Assembly: GCF_000724485.1 (NCBI RefSeq)
Contig: NZ_CP007739.1
Span: 480,843-544,842 of the forward strand
From: Bacillus methanolicus MGA3
GTDB taxonomy: Bacteria; Bacillota; Bacilli; Bacillales; Cytobacillaceae
Reading direction: 5' to 3'
Length of the DNA: 64,000 nucleotides
Part shown: one piece after another, positions 1-8,669 of the stretch
Position numbering within the stretch: the first letter of the stretch is position 1
How the letters are laid out: every line of letters starts with the position of its first letter
Translations under genes and position numbers: made by a program
Notes under the pieces: generated by a model
The model's database searches: none
Told to the model about the DNA's origin: nothing
What the model saw: only the letters and a program-made list of their open reading frames with translations

Positions 1-1
1 G

Positions 2-481
2 GATGAACTATTAAAATATAAGGAGACCAATTTATTCCTTAGAGGGCTTGTTCCTCTATTGGGCTTTCCATCAACCAAGGTTTACTATGACAGAAAAGAA
101 AGGTTTGCCGGGGAATCTAAATATCCATTAAAAAAAATGCTTGCTTTTGCATTTGATGGAATTACTTCCTTTAGTGTCGCCCCCATTAGATTTGTTACAT
201 TTTTAGGATTTCTATCCGTCATTTTTAGTGCGATTGCAGGAGGCTATGCCTTAATTCAAGAGATATTAGGGCATACTGAATCAGGGTGGACCTCACTAAT
301 GGTATCCATCTGGTTTGTAGGGGGGCTACAACTGATGGGAATTGGAATTATTGGAGAGTATATCGGTAAAATATACAGTGAGGTAAAGAGGCGCCCAAGA
401 TATGCTATTGAAATGGACATTTTCTCAAGTAATGAATCAGGAAATCATCAGAAAGAAGCTGTCCTCAATAAAGGGAGATAA
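2..481 (+). CDS. Glycosyltransferase family 2, C-terminal part (5' end outside window)
   Basis: The frame is open from the left edge of the window, so only the C-terminal ~159 residues are visible. They contain the linker typical of GtrB/CsbB/YkcC-type polyprenyl-phosphate glycosyltransferases (YDRKERFAGESKYPLKK) followed by two membrane segments, one around VTFLGFLSVIFSAIAGGYAL and one around MVSIWFVGGLQLMGIGIIGE, ending in the conserved IGEYIGKIYSEVKRRPRY motif. Such enzymes transfer a sugar to undecaprenyl phosphate at the membrane. The stop overlaps the start of the GtrA gene (TAATG), indicating translational coupling. The catalytic GT-A domain lies upstream and cannot be judged. Confidence 0.88.
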   Translation, partial: DELLKYKETNLFLRGLVPLLGFPSTKVYYDRKERFAGESKYPLKKMLAFAFDGITSFSVAPIRFVTFLGFLSVIFSAIAGGYALIQEILGHTESGWTSLMVSIWFVGGLQLMGIGIIGEYIGKIYSEVKRRPRYAIEMDIFSSNESGNHQKEAVLNKGR

Positions 482-903
482 TGGGATATATGTTTGTTCG
501 CTTTATCATTGTAGGGATTGCTAATACAATTGTTGGTTTATCAGTGATGTATCTTCTTTTGCATGCGGCAGGCCTATCCTACTGGATGGCTACCTTTCTT
601 GGAAATTCCGTTGGGGCGTGTGTGAGCTTCTTTTTGAATCGGAGTTTTACTTTTAGAAGCCAAAATGCTGTATTAAGCAGCATGATTCGGTTTATATCAG
701 TAATTTTGTTCTGTTATTTTATATCGTATAGTATTGGTAAGAATTTAGTAGAATGGTTGCTAGGTCATAGTATGTTCTTGAAATCAAGTGTTAAAACTGA
801 CATAGCGGTTTTATTTAGTACAGGTTTATATACTGTTTTAAATTATATTGGCCAAAAATGGTTTGTTTTCCGTCGTAAAAAAAGCCTTAAACAATCTGCG
901 TAG
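481..903 (+). CDS. GtrA-like membrane protein
   Basis: A 140-residue protein with four predicted membrane helices and the GtrA family pattern: the start FVRFIIVGIANTIVGL, a loop with NSVGACVSFFLNRSFTF, and the end NYIGQKWFVFR. GtrA proteins are proposed to flip undecaprenyl-phosphate-linked sugars across the membrane, and they normally pair with a GtrB-type glycosyltransferase, which is the gene immediately upstream and overlapping by one base. Function as a lipid-linked sugar flippase is inference from the family; the substrate cannot be told from sequence. A strong hairpin terminator follows. Confidence 0.85.
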   Translation: MGYMFVRFIIVGIANTIVGLSVMYLLLHAAGLSYWMATFLGNSVGACVSFFLNRSFTFRSQNAVLSSMIRFISVILFCYFISYSIGKNLVEWLLGHSMFLKSSVKTDIAVLFSTGLYTVLNYIGQKWFVFRRKKSLKQSA

Positions 904-978
904 GAGAAAATAAATTACGAAACGGCCTCAAGAAGAAGCAGCTTTGGATGAGAAATTTCTGTATAAATGGTGTAAATT

Positions 979-1053
979 AGCACATTATTTCAGGCAGGCA
1001 TTGGATTTTTAATAAATCCAGCCTAAAATCTGAAATAATGTGCTATTATTTTT
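979..1053 (+). terminator. Nested hairpin terminator after the GtrA gene
   Basis: The outer arms AGCACATTATTTCAG and CTGAAATAATGTGCT are perfect reverse complements (15 bp), an inner arm pair TGGATTT/AAATCCA sits between them, and ATTATTTTT follows. This ends the glycosyltransferase/GtrA transcription unit before the insertion element. Confidence 0.75.
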
Positions 1054-1232
1054 AATTTCATTTACGCTCAGAGGTTCTATCAGTCTTTCGAAAGAGTACT
1101 CCTACTTCAAGCGTCAGCTAAGTGGGTGGTGAATTTCGTTTCGGCGTTAGCCGAAAGGATTTGTTCTAAACATTTGTCTTTTTTGTTTCTTGTTGTATAA
1201 TCAGTCTTAATAGTTAAAAGGATTGATTTCAT

Positions 1233-1631
1233 GTGAAATTAGACAGTAATAATCATTCGGTGTTCAGTCTGAATGATCATCTTGCGCTAGTGATTAAGTA
1301 TCGTCGTAAGGTAATCAACACGGCTGTATCTGAAAAAGCCAAGCAGATGTTTATGGATATTGGTGAGAAATACAATATCACATTGCTAGAATGGAGTCAC
1401 GATCAAGACCATGTTCATGCGTTGTTCAAAGCACATCCCAAAAACAGAACTTTCTAAGTTCATCAATGCATACAAAAGTGCAAGTTCTCGTATCATCAAA
1501 ACAGAGTTTCCTCATGTGAGAAAGCAGTTGTGGAAAGAGTATTTCTGGTCAAGAAGTTTCTGCCTGCTCACGACAGGTGGTGTCCAATCCATGTGGTGAA
1601 ACACTACATTGAAAACCAAGGCACCAAGTGA
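1233..1631 (+). pseudogene. tnpA: IS200/IS605 transposase TnpA, two frameshifts
   Basis: Three consecutive frame segments together spell a TnpA (Y1 HUH transposase): residues like MKLDSNNHSVFSLNDHLAL and LEWSHDQDHVHALF (HUH-like HVH motif) in the first frame to about 1440; ELSKFINAYKSASSRIIK and LWKEYFWSRSFCLLTTGG in a second frame to about 1580; and PIHVVKHYIENQGTK in a third to the stop at 1629-1631. The frame changes near 1440 and 1580 break the gene. The segment carrying the usual catalytic tyrosine region is retained but not in one reading frame. Start is a GTG at 1233. Confidence 0.85.
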
Positions 1632-1640
1632 GGTGAAAAA

Positions 1641-1986
1641 ATGCACAAGGCATTCAAGTTTCGTTTGTATCCAAACAAAGAGCAAGTCATTCTCATTAAC
1701 AAGTTCATTGGTTCTAGTCGCTTTGTTTTTAATTACTTCTGAGTTTGTGTCCATGTTGGAATACAAAACAGAATGGTATGGAAGAACCATTGTGAAGGTT
1801 GGAAAAAACTTCTAATACAGTCAACTTTGTTACAGTTGTGGGTTCAAAAATAAAGAAGTGAAGGAACTCAAATTAAGAGAATGGACATGCCCAAAGTGCA
1901 ACGTGCATCATGATAGGGACATTAACGCAGCCAAGAACATTTTGCAAGAAGGTTTAAGACTCATCGCCGTAGGGACTACGGTTTGA
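1641..1986 (+). pseudogene. tnpB: TnpB RNA-guided nuclease remnant with internal deletion
   Basis: It begins with a typical TnpB N-terminus (MHKAFKFRLYPNKEQ, then INKFIGSSRFVFNYF) that stops at a TGA near 1740. After a large deletion the C-terminal part resumes: MLEYKTEWYGRTIVKVGKNF, a first zinc-ribbon segment with one recognisable YSCGF, CPKC, and the last RuvC aspartate block [13 protein letters not shown], ending [12 protein letters not shown]. An intact TnpB is around 370-400 residues, so roughly two thirds is missing and no nuclease can be made. The 3' part and right end from which the guide RNA (omega/reRNA) of such elements is normally processed is still present. Confidence 0.83.
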
Positions 1987-2065
1987 GCTTGGTCAACTTC
2001 CTTGGGCTACCGAGGATTACCCAAGAATCCCCACCTCTAAGCGTTAGCGTAGGTGGAGGGACCGT

Positions 2066-3565
2066 TCAATGTAAGTTTACCCAAACGGATTTAACTTCCG
2101 TATACATTTCAAGAGCATATTTCCCCATTTCACGCCCAAATCCTGACTGCTTAAATCCACCGAAAGGCATTGCGGCATCAAAGAGATTATAGCAATTCAC
2201 CCACACCGTTCCTGACTCCAATGCGTGGGCAACCTTATGGGCTTTTCGGACATCTGTAGTCCAAACTCCGGCTCCTAATCCATATTCGCTATCATTTGCC
2301 CGTCTAACTACATCGGCTATTTGCTCATCATCATCAAACGGCATTGCGGCGACAACTGGTCCAAAAATTTCTTCCCGGACGATCGTCATGTGCTCATTTG
2401 CATCAGCAAAAATGGTAGGCGGAATAAAATATCCGGGACCTTCCTTGGGAACGCCTCCTGTTAATGGTTTTGCACCTTCCTCTTTTCCCTTTTCCAAATA
2501 TCCTCTTACCGTTTCGAATTGTTTGGCGGAAACCAGTGGACCGACTTGCGTTTCCTCCTCCAGCCCAGGGCCAACTTTCAACTTAGATGCCTCGTTAGCC
2601 ATATCTGAAAGGAAATTATCATAAATCTTTTTATGAACAAACAGACGAGAACCAGCAGAGCAAACTTGACCCTGATTGAAAAAGATACTATGAAGCGCTC
2701 CCGGTATTGCCTTGCTGAAATCAGCATCTGGGAAAACTATGTTCGGTGATTTTCCTCCTAACTCCAAGGTTACGCGCTTTAGATCATAAGAAGCATCGCG
2801 CATAATGGTCTTTCCAACCTCAGTTGACCCGGTAAAAGCAATTTTTCGAATTTTTGGATGTTTTGTCATTGCTGTACCTACAATACGTCCAGAACCCGAT
2901 ATAATATTGACAACTCCATCCGGAAACCCTGCTTCCTGAATTAACTCAGCTAGGTACAGGGCGGACAGAGGAGTATCTTGAGCGCTTTTTAAGACAACAA
3001 CATTTCCTGTAGCAAGCGCAGCTCCCAGTTTCCATGCTGCCATGAGTAAAGGAAAATTCCAAGGAATGATTTGTCCACAAACTCCAATAGGTTCGCGACG
3101 TGTATAGGTAAAAATGTTTGGATGCATGGAATTGTTGACCACTTCTCCACTAAACTTGTTTACCCATCCCGCATAATAGCGGAAATGATCAATAACTAAC
3201 GGTACATCAGCGTTTTTTGTTTCCCTAATGGGTTTTCCGTTATCAAGTGTTTCTAATTGTGCCATAGGTTCAAGATTCTCTTCAATTAAATCCGCTAACT
3301 TCCAGATTAAACGACTTCTTTCACTGGCGGACATTTTCGACCAAGGGCCATGAAATGCTTTTTCTGCTGCTTCGACGGCACGATCAATGTCTCGTTCATC
3401 GGCCTCGTACACTTCGCAAAGATCGTCACCAGTAGCTGGGTTCACGCTTTTGAATGTTTTACCGGAGCTCGATTCGATAAATTGACCACCAATGAAAAGT
3501 TTTCGTGGTGCTTTATTCAAAAAATCTTGCACTTTTGGATGAATTTTTTCTGTGGTTTCACTCAA
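2066..3565 (-). CDS. dhaS: NAD(P)-dependent aldehyde dehydrogenase (DhaS-like)
   Basis: A full-length 499-residue class of aldehyde dehydrogenase resembling B. subtilis DhaS. Visible landmarks are the IPWNFPLLMAAWKLGAAL block, the cofactor loop FTGSTEVGK, the glutamate block LELGGKSPNIVF, the catalytic cysteine in FFNQGQVCSAGSRL near residue 300, and the C-terminal PFGGFKQSGFGREMG. It oxidises an aldehyde to the acid in the cytoplasm; the substrate is not determined. The start is a TTG with AAGGAGTGAG upstream. The final residues VWVNLH end at a TGA whose bases come from the abutting right end of the IS605-type element, so the natural C-terminus may have been slightly different. It stands alone. 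Confidence 0.9.
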   Translation of the reverse strand: MSETTEKIHPKVQDFLNKAPRKLFIGGQFIESSSGKTFKSVNPATGDDLCEVYEADERDIDRAVEAAEKAFHGPWSKMSASERSRLIWKLADLIEENLEPMAQLETLDNGKPIRETKNADVPLVIDHFRYYAGWVNKFSGEVVNNSMHPNIFTYTRREPIGVCGQIIPWNFPLLMAAWKLGAALATGNVVVLKSAQDTPLSALYLAELIQEAGFPDGVVNIISGSGRIVGTAMTKHPKIRKIAFTGSTEVGKTIMRDASYDLKRVTLELGGKSPNIVFPDADFSKAIPGALHSIFFNQGQVCSAGSRLFVHKKIYDNFLSDMANEASKLKVGPGLEEETQVGPLVSAKQFETVRGYLEKGKEEGAKPLTGGVPKEGPGYFIPPTIFADANEHMTIVREEIFGPVVAAMPFDDDEQIADVVRRANDSEYGLGAGVWTTDVRKAHKVAHALESGTVWVNCYNLFDAAMPFGGFKQSGFGREMGKYALEMYTEVKSVWVNLH

Positions 3566-3655
3566 AACAACTCACTCCTTGTACTGATTTTTTTACGACT
3601 CTTTTATGTTGCGTATCAAAGGTTATAAATATTCCATCTTAATCTTGCTTTAACT

Positions 3656-3847
3656 TCAAACATAGTCTTTAACGTTTTTCTCTAGGACTTTTATTGTCTG
3701 CAAGTCGTGGACATTACTTGTAAGAAAAGCACAGTAAGGACAACGTTCTTTCGTCGAATTTTTCTCAACATGTAACAAATTGCAATCTTCAAGAAATACT
3801 TGTTTAACAACTTCAAATTCTGGCAAATCTAATGATACGGAAAACAC
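3656..3847 (-). pseudogene. ISL3-family transposase N-terminal fragment
   Basis: A 63-codon ORF whose sequence matches the start of ISL3-family transposases: FSVSLDLPEFEVVKQVF, LLHVEKNSTKERCPYC and NVHDLQTIKVL, including the first CxxC of the N-terminal zinc ribbon. Family members are around 400 residues; nothing recognisable follows, and no inverted repeats could be assigned. It is a transposase scrap between the aldehyde dehydrogenase and the PLP enzyme. Confidence 0.7.
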
Positions 3848-4108
3848 TTATAGAATCTCCTGTTATGTTAAGTCGACGCTAACATTATTCCAGGAATCTG
3901 TAAGTGATTTTATTTTTTGTTGGCTAAAAATCCAAAAACCTCTTACTGTTCCATCCTCATCTACTTAAGACAATTTCTCAGATATTTTTTAGGATCATTT
4001 CAAAAATGTAGAATTTATCGTATATATATTATATTCTGTATTTAATAGAAAATTTTTTTAGGATAGTAATGATAAAAGAGAGTGAATTAAAGAAAAGGAG
4101 AGAGAAGT

Positions 4109-5314
4109 TTGAACAAACGCAATAATCATAAAGAGCTTAATCTCGATGAACTCCAAAATGAAACCTTGGTAGTACATGCCGATGATTGGGTGACAAACGA
4201 TCGGACACTGGCTCCTGCAATTTATTACTCAGCAACGTTCCGTGCAGATAATGCCGCCGAATTCGCGGAAATGGCGGGAACTCCTCGTCATCCTCAGTAT
4301 TACACACGATACGGCAATCCAGTGCACGAGCGGGTAAAGAAGGTAATGGCCGAGCTTGAAGGCACAGAAACAGCATTGGTAACTGGCTCAGGGATGGGGG
4401 CAATTGCTACGACAATTTTAGCGCTGGTTAGTGCAGGCGACCATGTGATTGCACAGACGCGGCATTATATGAGTACTGCCAAAATTATGGACGAGATGCT
4501 GCCGCGATTTGGTGTTGAAGTGACCTTGGTCGAGCAAGCCGACGTGTCTGCCTTTGCCGAAGCTATTCGACCTAATACAAAGTTAATCATGTTAGAGTCT
4601 CCAGCTAATCCAACAATGGTAATAACAGATATAGCCGCCGTGGTGGAATTGGCCCGCCCGAGAGGCATCATTGTTGTGGCGGACAACACATTCGCGTCGC
4701 CTATCAATCAGCGACCTCATGATTTGGGCGTCGATGTGGTCGTACATAGCGCAACGAAGTATTTAGGCGGCCACCATGATTTGACAGCGGGTGTGATCTG
4801 TACAAGTGAGGAGTTAGCAGAGCGTATTTGGCACACGCATATCTCAATCGGCTCGGTCCTATCTCCAATGGATGCATGGTTGCTATTGCGTGGTTTGCGT
4901 ACCCTTCCGATTCGGGTCGAACGCATCAACGCAAACGCTCTCGCCCTGGCCAAGTTTTTGGAGGAGCAGCCGCAGATTGAGCGGGTGTATTATCCTGGCC
5001 TTGCCAGCCATCCGCAACACGAGTTGGCAAAACGCCAGATGAGAGGTTTCGGTGGGATGATAGCCTTTGCAATCAAAGGCGGTTATGAAAAGACTCAGCG
5101 CTTCGTTTCAGCACTGAAACTGTCGCTAAATGCAGTCAGTCTGGGCGGAGTAGATTCACTAGTGGTACATACAGCGGCAATGTGGGAAGGCGTGATGAAT
5201 GAGGAGCAAATGCGGACAGCTGGGATTCCGTCCAATTTCGTACGCTTTTCAGTTGGAATTGAGCATATTGATGATTTGAAAGCGGATATTTTGCAAGCTC
5301 TGCAAGTGGTTTGA
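4109..5314 (+). CDS. PLP-dependent Cys/Met metabolism enzyme (cystathionine gamma-synthase/lyase or methionine gamma-lyase type)
   Basis: A 401-residue fold-type I PLP enzyme. Visible motifs are YYTRYGNP (phosphate-contacting Tyr/Arg of the neighbouring subunit), TGSGMGAI, VVADNTFASP and the PLP-binding lysine 217 in HSATKYLGGHHDLTAG, followed by MRGFGGMIAF and SLGGVDSLVVHTA, and ending in RFSVGIEHIDDL. The family covers transsulfuration synthases and lyases, O-acetylhomoserine sulfhydrylase and methionine gamma-lyase; substrate residues do not let me choose. The TTG start is preceded by AAAGGAGAGAGAAG. Codon use looks more GC-rich than its surroundings and it is flanked by transposon scraps and broken genes, suggesting possible acquisition. 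It is not adjacent to the sulfate operon at 19 kb. Confidence 0.85.
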   Translation: MNKRNNHKELNLDELQNETLVVHADDWVTNDRTLAPAIYYSATFRADNAAEFAEMAGTPRHPQYYTRYGNPVHERVKKVMAELEGTETALVTGSGMGAIATTILALVSAGDHVIAQTRHYMSTAKIMDEMLPRFGVEVTLVEQADVSAFAEAIRPNTKLIMLESPANPTMVITDIAAVVELARPRGIIVVADNTFASPINQRPHDLGVDVVVHSATKYLGGHHDLTAGVICTSEELAERIWHTHISIGSVLSPMDAWLLLRGLRTLPIRVERINANALALAKFLEEQPQIERVYYPGLASHPQHELAKRQMRGFGGMIAFAIKGGYEKTQRFVSALKLSLNAVSLGGVDSLVVHTAAMWEGVMNEEQMRTAGIPSNFVRFSVGIEHIDDLKADILQALQVV

Positions 5315-5465
5315 GGGCACGTTAAAGGTTCAGTAAAATTATAAGATAATTCAAAGGAGTTCATTTTAAAGACGGATTTAGGAGTTTGTTTATAAGAGTG
5401 AAAAAGAATAGAGTAAAAAGTACATAAAATACAGACTATTAAACAACTATTAAAAAGGTGCAATA

Positions 5466-5511
5466 TGTCGTCGACCCCCAATCGTGCAAAAACTCCTAGG
5501 GATCGACGACA
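5466..5511. repeat. 46-bp dispersed repeat with palindromic ends, copy 1
   Basis: The unit starts TGTCGTCGACC and ends GGATCGACGACA, nearly reverse complements, around a non-palindromic middle containing CAATCGTGCAAAAA. A second copy of exactly the same length lies at 8670-8715 with only a few differences. It sits in non-coding DNA after the PLP enzyme. No array and no cas genes are present, so it is treated as a dispersed repeat. Confidence 0.8.
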
Positions 5512-5578
5512 ATGTTATTTTGAAAGTATTGATGAAAAAATCAAAGAATATAAAAGAAAAATTAGGAATCGCTCACCT

Positions 5579-5700
5579 TTACTTTCTTAATACGTATCCT
5601 GAACCTCTCACTGTTTGAATATAAGAATCATGATCCTCTAAATCAATTTTTGCTCTAAGATAGCTTATATAAACATCTACCAGGTATCCCCTTTCTTGAA
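5579..5700 (-). pseudogene. OmpR-family response regulator, C-terminal fragment
   Basis: Reading the minus strand gives about 40 residues matching the end of a winged-helix DNA-binding domain: QERGYLVDVYISYLRAKID, then SYIQTVRGSGYVLRK and a stop. This is the recognition helix and wing of OmpR/PhoB-type regulators. The receiver domain and the rest of the effector domain are absent, so it is a truncated remnant. Confidence 0.72.
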
Positions 5701-6007
5701 GTTTCAGTCCGTACAGGAGAAGGGATTAACGAGTGGATATCCCGATTAGAGGCTGACAAAGAAGCTTTTGAAAAAGCGGTTAGTTCCTCGTAATCGGTTA
5801 TCAAATCGATAAAACTTTTATTAAAAATGGAAAATATAGGCTACTGCAAGCCTTCATAAAACAAACGATATTGGTCATTATGATCTGCGAGCACCTTGTG
5901 GAAACTTCATGATGTCATCAAAAGGTGTGTGAGCCGGCATATTACCATCATGTCTAATTGCGTCAAGCAAGCAGTCAGTAAATAATTCAAAAACGAAAGG
6001 GGATTTA

Positions 6008-6472
6008 ACATCAGACTTAGGAGTAGGTATTCTTCTCGTTTTACTGGGCTTGGTTACGATCTGGCGTGTGATCAAAGAACGCGTTCATTTTGATGTCCAT
6101 TCCCATAATAGCACCGTTCACGGACATTTTCATCGTCCCGGTCATCGTCATCCGACGGTGAAGCTAGAACGCCGACAATGGATTACTTTTGGGTTCGGTT
6201 TGGTGCACGGTCTTGCGGGAAGCGGCGGTGTCGCAGTGCTAGCCATGCAGGCTTCGCCAAGCTTGAAGATGGCGATTTTTTGGCTCCTGCTTTTCGGCTT
6301 GGGCACAGTCCTTGGGATGTTTCTCATGACGCTTTTAATCGCTGCACCTGCCCTTAAATTGGTTTCTAAACGTGGTACCGTCCATGCAGGTATTCGGACG
6401 GCTGCAGGTTTCGTCAGTTTGTTTTTTGGTATTTATATGATCTGGACGCTTCTTCCCGGTCTGTTCACTTGA
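6008..6472 (+). pseudogene. NicO/UreH-like transporter, C-terminal fragment
   Basis: About 150 residues of a multi-helix membrane protein are readable: a helix LGVGILLVLLGLVTIW, a histidine-rich loop (HFDVHSHNSTVHGHFH), then FGFGLVHGLAGSGGVAVLA and two to three more helices to a stop at 6470-6472. Histidine-rich loops and the GLVHGLAGSG motif suit the NicO/UreH (nickel/cobalt or urease accessory) superfamily. The N-terminal helices are missing, no start codon with a ribosome-binding site precedes the first helix, and the DNA upstream is composed of unrelated scraps. It is most likely a 5'-truncated gene. Base composition is richer in GC than flanking DNA. Confidence 0.6.
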
Positions 6473-6750
6473 TTGTAAGATTCACGGATCTGCAGCAAGA
6501 GAAGAAAAAGAGGAGCAGTTGAAGACCGCAAGGTGTATTTTACCGATGGCCAAATTGAGCTAGTCTATTGTGCCGGCGGGAAAGCCAGCCGCCGGCTCTA
6601 GTATTTTAGTATATCAAAATTATAATTTTGTATAAAAATACAATCGAGTTATTTAGTTCGTGAGCTCGTATGTGTAAAATGGCCTTAAATTTTGCATCTC
6701 TTCCATACTTTTGATAACCTTAATTTAGAAGCATTTTTTAGGAGGGTGGT
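6473..6750. other. Non-coding stretch with GC-rich hairpin
   Basis: No gene is visible. A perfect stem GCCGGCGG/CCGCCGGC (6572-6579 and 6589-6596) with a 9-base loop may act as a terminator or be the relic of one, but it is followed only by a weak T-rich run. The AT-rich DNA after 6600 is where the promoter of the radical SAM gene should lie. Confidence 0.4.
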
Positions 6751-7878
6751 ATGATGGCACAACCGAAGTATATTACAAATATTGAAAAAATCACTCAAAT
6801 TCCTAAGGAAGAACGAGCAAAATTAAAAGAAATCACTAACAAATATGTATTTAGAGTAAATGAATATTATCTTAACCTAATTAACTGGGATGATCCGAAC
6901 GACCCTATACGGAAATTGGTTATACCGAATGAAAGAGAATTAAACGAATATGGCAGCTGGGATGCTTCCGATGAGGGGGCCAACTATGTAGTGCCAGGGT
7001 GCCAACACAAGTATAAAACGACTGCATTACTCGTAGTTTCAGAGGTTTGTGGAGCATATTGTAGATTTTGTTTCCGAAAGCGTTTGTTTCGCAGCGATGT
7101 GAAAGAAGCAATGTCAGATGTAACACCTGGAATAGAATATATTGCACAAACACCTGAAATAAATAACGTTTTATTGACTGGCGGAGACTCTCTTATTTTG
7201 GCAACAAAAAAAATTAGACAAATTGTAGAAAGACTGCGGGCGATTGACCATGTTAAAATTATTCGTTTCGGTTCAAAATTGCCTGTTTTTAATCCTATGA
7301 GAATTTATGAAGATCAAGAGCTGCTTGATTTGTTTAGAGAATATTCCACACCAGAAAAACGCATTTATGTGATGGCACATGTTAATCATCCGCGTGAAAT
7401 TACAGAAGAAGCACGCAAAGCCTTTAAAGCTCTTCACGATGCCGGAGTTATCGTTGTGAATCAAACGCCTATCTTAAAAGGAATAAATGATGATCCCGAA
7501 GTGTTAGGTGAATTGTTAAATAAACTTTCATGGGCAGGAGTAACACCATATTATTTCTTTGTTAATAGACCGGTAGCAGGCAACAGCGATTTTGTATTAC
7601 CGTTGGAAAAAGTATATCAAATAGTTGAACAAGCAAAAGCAAAAACATCAGGATTAGGGAAACGTGTTCGCCTCGTTATGAGCCATTCCTCAGGAAAAAT
7701 TGAAATATTGGCAATCGAAAATGGCAAAGCCTATCTGAAATATCATCAGTCAAGAGATGATGAACAATATGGAAAATTTATGGTTTTGGATTGTCCAAAA
7801 GATGCTGCTTGGTTTGATGACTTGCCTGGAAATGAACAATATTGGCAAAAACCAGAGAAAAAATTAGTTACAGTTTAG
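6751..7878 (+). CDS. KamA-family radical SAM protein (lysine 2,3-aminomutase-like)
   Basis: 375 residues with the [4Fe-4S] radical SAM motif CxxxCxxC at C100, C104 and C107 (CGAYCRFCFRKR), GGD in LLTGGDSLIL, and IIRFGSKLPVFNPMRI as in the lysine 2,3-aminomutase/EpmB branch. A lysine in MSHSSGKIEIL falls where the PLP lysine of the family is expected. It is shorter than YodO-type aminomutases (about 470 residues). Family members shift an amino group between alpha and beta carbons with SAM and PLP; the actual substrate is unknown. The start ATGATG follows GGAGGGTGGT. It is a single-gene unit closed by a strong terminator. Confidence 0.8.
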   Translation: MMAQPKYITNIEKITQIPKEERAKLKEITNKYVFRVNEYYLNLINWDDPNDPIRKLVIPNERELNEYGSWDASDEGANYVVPGCQHKYKTTALLVVSEVCGAYCRFCFRKRLFRSDVKEAMSDVTPGIEYIAQTPEINNVLLTGGDSLILATKKIRQIVERLRAIDHVKIIRFGSKLPVFNPMRIYEDQELLDLFREYSTPEKRIYVMAHVNHPREITEEARKAFKALHDAGVIVVNQTPILKGINDDPEVLGELLNKLSWAGVTPYYFFVNRPVAGNSDFVLPLEKVYQIVEQAKAKTSGLGKRVRLVMSHSSGKIEILAIENGKAYLKYHQSRDDEQYGKFMVLDCPKDAAWFDDLPGNEQYWQKPEKKLVTV

Positions 7879-7900
7879 GCAAAATTATTAAACACAGAGG

Positions 7901-7955
7901 ATGGCCCTCTTCTAAGGAAACTAAAAATTTCCTTAGAAGAGGTCATTTTTCATTA
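7901..7955 (+). terminator. Terminator after the KamA-family gene
   Basis: Arms CCTCTTCTAAGGAAA and TTTCCTTAGAAGAGG pair over 15 bp around CTAAAAA and are followed by TCATTTTTCATT. The position 23 bases after the stop fits an intrinsic terminator. Confidence 0.85.
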
Positions 7956-8125
7956 TTTAAAAATAAGAAAGATATCCTCTCTTTGGCAATGAAAAGGAAA
8001 AAACATCACAATAGCTTCACTAAATTGACTTAAAAGTTTCAAATACTAGATATATAATTTGTAGAAACAAGGTGTAACATAGAAGATGGATAGACTAAGA
8101 CTTTTTCTTCTAGGAGGTTAAGAGC

Positions 8126-8581
8126 ATGGCTCAAATTTCTTCATTGATTAAAGTGTCCGCTAAAGGTAAATGGGATTCCGGCGTTAAGACGAATATCACT
8201 GTTCGAAATTTTCCTGCTTTTTCTACGGATGAACCAACAGAATTAGGTGGAAGTGATACAGCGCCAAATCCAATGGAATATGTATGTGCAGCTTTGAATG
8301 GTTGTAATGGAGTAATGATTCCATTAGTTGCCAAAGAATTAGACTTTTCTTTCTCGGGAATTGATTTTGAAACAACTGGCATTGTTGATATCCGGGGACT
8401 AATGGGGGAAGAAGGAGTTTCTCCGCATTTCCAAAAGATTCGTTTCCGAGTGAATATACAAACAGAAGAAAGTGAAGAGAGAATTGAGCAACTGAAAAAT
8501 GAAGTTGAGAGAAGATGTCCTGTAATGAATCTTTTGCTTGATGCCGGTGTTAAAGTTGATTCAAAATGGAGTAAGATTTAA
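8126..8581 (+). CDS. OsmC/Ohr-family protein
   Basis: A 151-residue OsmC-fold protein with the two redox cysteines of the family, C60 in ALNGCNGVM and C131 in RRCPVMN, and the GGSDTAPNPMEYVCAAL block. Such proteins reduce organic hydroperoxides using thiol donors; several OsmC subfamilies have no tested activity, and this one lacks the features that would mark a true Ohr. A strong ribosome-binding site (TAGGAGG) precedes the ATG. It stands alone. Confidence 0.83.
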   Translation: MAQISSLIKVSAKGKWDSGVKTNITVRNFPAFSTDEPTELGGSDTAPNPMEYVCAALNGCNGVMIPLVAKELDFSFSGIDFETTGIVDIRGLMGEEGVSPHFQKIRFRVNIQTEESEERIEQLKNEVERRCPVMNLLLDAGVKVDSKWSKI

Positions 8582-8669
8582 ATACAATCATCACAAGAAG
8601 CAGGCTTATTGTGGCCTTCTAAACCAAAAGTATGAATCTTTTAAATAAGTAAAAATTCCATTTTTGGAA

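Larger units (their letters stand above)
1075..2070 (+). mobile_element. Decayed IS200/IS605-family element
   Basis: The block holds, in order, a left end with subterminal imperfect palindromes (CCTACTT/AAGTGGG near 1102-1127 and TTTCGGC/GCCGAAA near 1139-1157), a frameshifted TnpA, a deleted TnpB and a right end with a GC-rich hairpin (CCCCACCT/AGGTGGAGGG, about 2028-2060). This is the organisation of IS605-type elements, which lack terminal inverted repeats. The right end finishes near GTTCAA at about 2064-2070, directly abutting the aldehyde dehydrogenase coding sequence. Both proteins are broken, so the copy cannot move by itself. Exact ends are estimated because target duplications are not made by this family. 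Confidence 0.8.

Noticed and set aside
5878-6075. 65-codon minus-strand ORF ending MKFPQGARRS
   Set aside because: It overlaps the start of the better supported plus-strand transporter fragment and has no start signal; possibly a fragment of another protein but unsupported.
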